Origin: Streptococcus cristatus
GTDB taxonomy: Bacteria > Bacillota > Bacilli > Lactobacillales > Streptococcaceae
DNA: 64,000 bases
Direction of reading: 5' to 3'
Assembly: GCF_003943515.1 (NCBI RefSeq)
Contig: NZ_RJPT01000005.1
Location: 1-64,000, forward strand
Below the pieces are notes generated by a model that saw only the letters and a list, made by a program, of their open reading frames with translations, was not told the origin of the DNA and ran no database searches. The position numbers and the translations under genes are program-made. Positions 63,040 through 64,000 of this stretch are shown one piece after another; within the stretch, counting starts at the first letter, position 1, and each line of letters opens with the position of its first letter.

Positions 63040-64000
63040 ATGAACACAGACGACACAGTAACCATTTATGATGTCGCCCGTGAAGCGGGAGTTTCAATGG
63101 CGACAGTCAGCCGAGTTGTAAATGGTAACAAGAATGTAAAAGAAAATACACGAAAAAAAGTACTAGAAGTAATTGAGCGTCTTGACTATCGTCCTAATGC
63201 AGTTGCCCGTGGTTTGGCCAGCAAAAAGACGACCACAGTTGGTGTTGTAATTCCTAATATCACGAATAGTTACTTCTCTACTTTAGCCAAAGGGATTGAT
63301 GATATTGCCGAAATGTATAAGTACAATATCGTCCTGGCAAACAGCGATGAAGATGATGACAAGGAAGTTTCGGTTGTTAATACCCTTTTCTCTAAGCAAG
63401 TAGATGGTATTATTTTTATGGGTTACCATCTGACAGAGAAAATTCGCTCAGAGTTTTCACGTTCACGAACACCAGTGGTTCTAGCGGGCACGGTGGATGT
63501 AGAACATCAGTTACCAAGTGTCAATATTGATTATAAACAGGCAACCGTTGATGCTGTGGAACTATTGGCTAAACGAAACAAGAAAATTGCTTTTGTCAGC
63601 GGTCCTTTGGTAGATGATATCAATGGTAAAATCCGCTTGTCTGGCTACAAAGAAGCTCTGAAAGGCAAGAAAATTTCATACAGCGAAGGTTTGGTCTTCG
63701 AATCTAAGTATAGCTACGATGATGGTTATCATCTAGCTGAACGTCTGATTGCTTCAAAGGCAACGGCGGCTTTTGTGACCGGAGATGAGTTGGCAGCAGG
63801 TTTGCTTAATGGTTTGGCTGATCGAGGTGTTCGTATTCCTGAAGACTTTGAAATCATTACTAGCGATGATTCGCAAATCGCTCGCTTTACTCGCCCTAAT
63901 CTGTCTACTATTGGACAACCTCTGTATGACATCGGCGCGATTAGTATGCGGATGCTGACAAAGATTATGCATAAAGAAGAGTTGGAAGAGCGTGAAGTCC
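63040..64000 (+). CDS. ccpA: Catabolite control protein A (5' part)
   Basis: LacI/GalR-family regulator, 320 residues visible; the 3' end is beyond the window (full length about 333). The N-terminal helix-turn-helix IYDVAREAGVSMATVSRVVN and hinge YRPNAVARGLASKKTTTVG are complete, followed by the periplasmic-binding-protein-like domain with the HPr-Ser-P contact region. CcpA with HPr(Ser-P) binds cre sites to repress or activate carbon-use genes; cre sites for the arc operon and the C69 dipeptidase are in this window. ATG 63040 follows GAAAGGAAA. Position next to ppc is not universal; both depend on carbon flow. Confidence 0.95.
   Translation, partial: MNTDDTVTIYDVAREAGVSMATVSRVVNGNKNVKENTRKKVLEVIERLDYRPNAVARGLASKKTTTVGVVIPNITNSYFSTLAKGIDDIAEMYKYNIVLANSDEDDDKEVSVVNTLFSKQVDGIIFMGYHLTEKIRSEFSRSRTPVVLAGTVDVEHQLPSVNIDYKQATVDAVELLAKRNKKIAFVSGPLVDDINGKIRLSGYKEALKGKKISYSEGLVFESKYSYDDGYHLAERLIASKATAAFVTGDELAAGLLNGLADRGVRIPEDFEIITSDDSQIARFTRPNLSTIGQPLYDIGAISMRMLTKIMHKEELEEREV

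Overview
The window reads as chromosome of an oral (viridans-group) Streptococcus. The evidence is the tail of an accessory-Sec (SecA2/SecY2) glycosylation locus, a complete arginine deiminase operon with its Flp-type and ArgR-type regulators, a ComX-type competence box in front of coiA, class-typical sodA, dacA, prsA and ccpA genes, and low-to-moderate G+C. The sanguinis/gordonii/cristatus neighbourhood fits best; this is inference from gene content, not a species call. No CRISPR array, prophage, transposase or rRNA operon was seen.

Layout. 1-1143: end of the accessory-Sec operon (gtfB 3' part, asp4-like gene, terminator). 1195-5160: holA, sodA, a beta-lactamase-like serine hydrolase and a YhfC-type intramembrane protease. 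5340-12951: flp and arcA-arcB-arcC-arcD-arcT. 12952-14660: a minus-strand unit (57-codon membrane ORF, queA, argR) divergent from nagB, whose promoter carries a NagR/dre-like operator. 15597-21958: dacA, a multi-hairpin intergenic repeat, an MFS transporter, coiA, pepF, trmR. 22069-26553: prsA, then a tRNA-Ala T-box leader controlling a LURP-one-related gene and alaS. 26686-30979: an accessory membrane cassette (small membrane protein, HTH, PspC, DUF3169, truncated DUF3169-like ORF, ABC ATPase, permease, DUF3267 metalloprotease). 30999-33016: ald, a GNAT gene and a lone tRNA-Thr(GGT).

33117-41425 is a dense housekeeping run: ybeY, dgkA, era, a nudix gene broken by an amber codon, mutM, coaE, a pmrA-type exporter whose conserved N-terminus lacks a start codon, rpmG, secG, rnr, smpB. 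After smpB, about 1.2 kb of A+T-rich DNA with one unknown membrane-anchored protein lies between two near-identical 67-bp copies of the smpB 3' end plus terminator; this is the clearest sign of insertion in the window. 42770-50514: tehB, a catabolite-controlled C69 dipeptidase, trhP, ydbC, bioY with a BirA-like operator, and gor. 50653-53852: a MacAB-like export system. The rest holds lysS, a phosphatase/YbaK/DUF368 operon, a GH25 muramidase, ftsW, ppc and the start of ccpA, which runs off the window.

How it fits together. Arginine catabolism gives ammonia and ATP and is expected to answer to arginine (ArgR), to a Crp/Fnr-type regulator (Flp) and to sugar (cre boxes, CcpA). The C69 dipeptidase has the best cre box in the window, so extracellular peptide and arginine use look co-repressed by sugar. 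TrmR and TrhP, two steps of wobble-uridine modification, are both here but unlinked. Most of the sequence is ordinary streptococcal core; the least explained parts are the smpB insertion, the 26.7-30.8 kb ABC/peptidase cassette and several start-codon or reading-frame anomalies.
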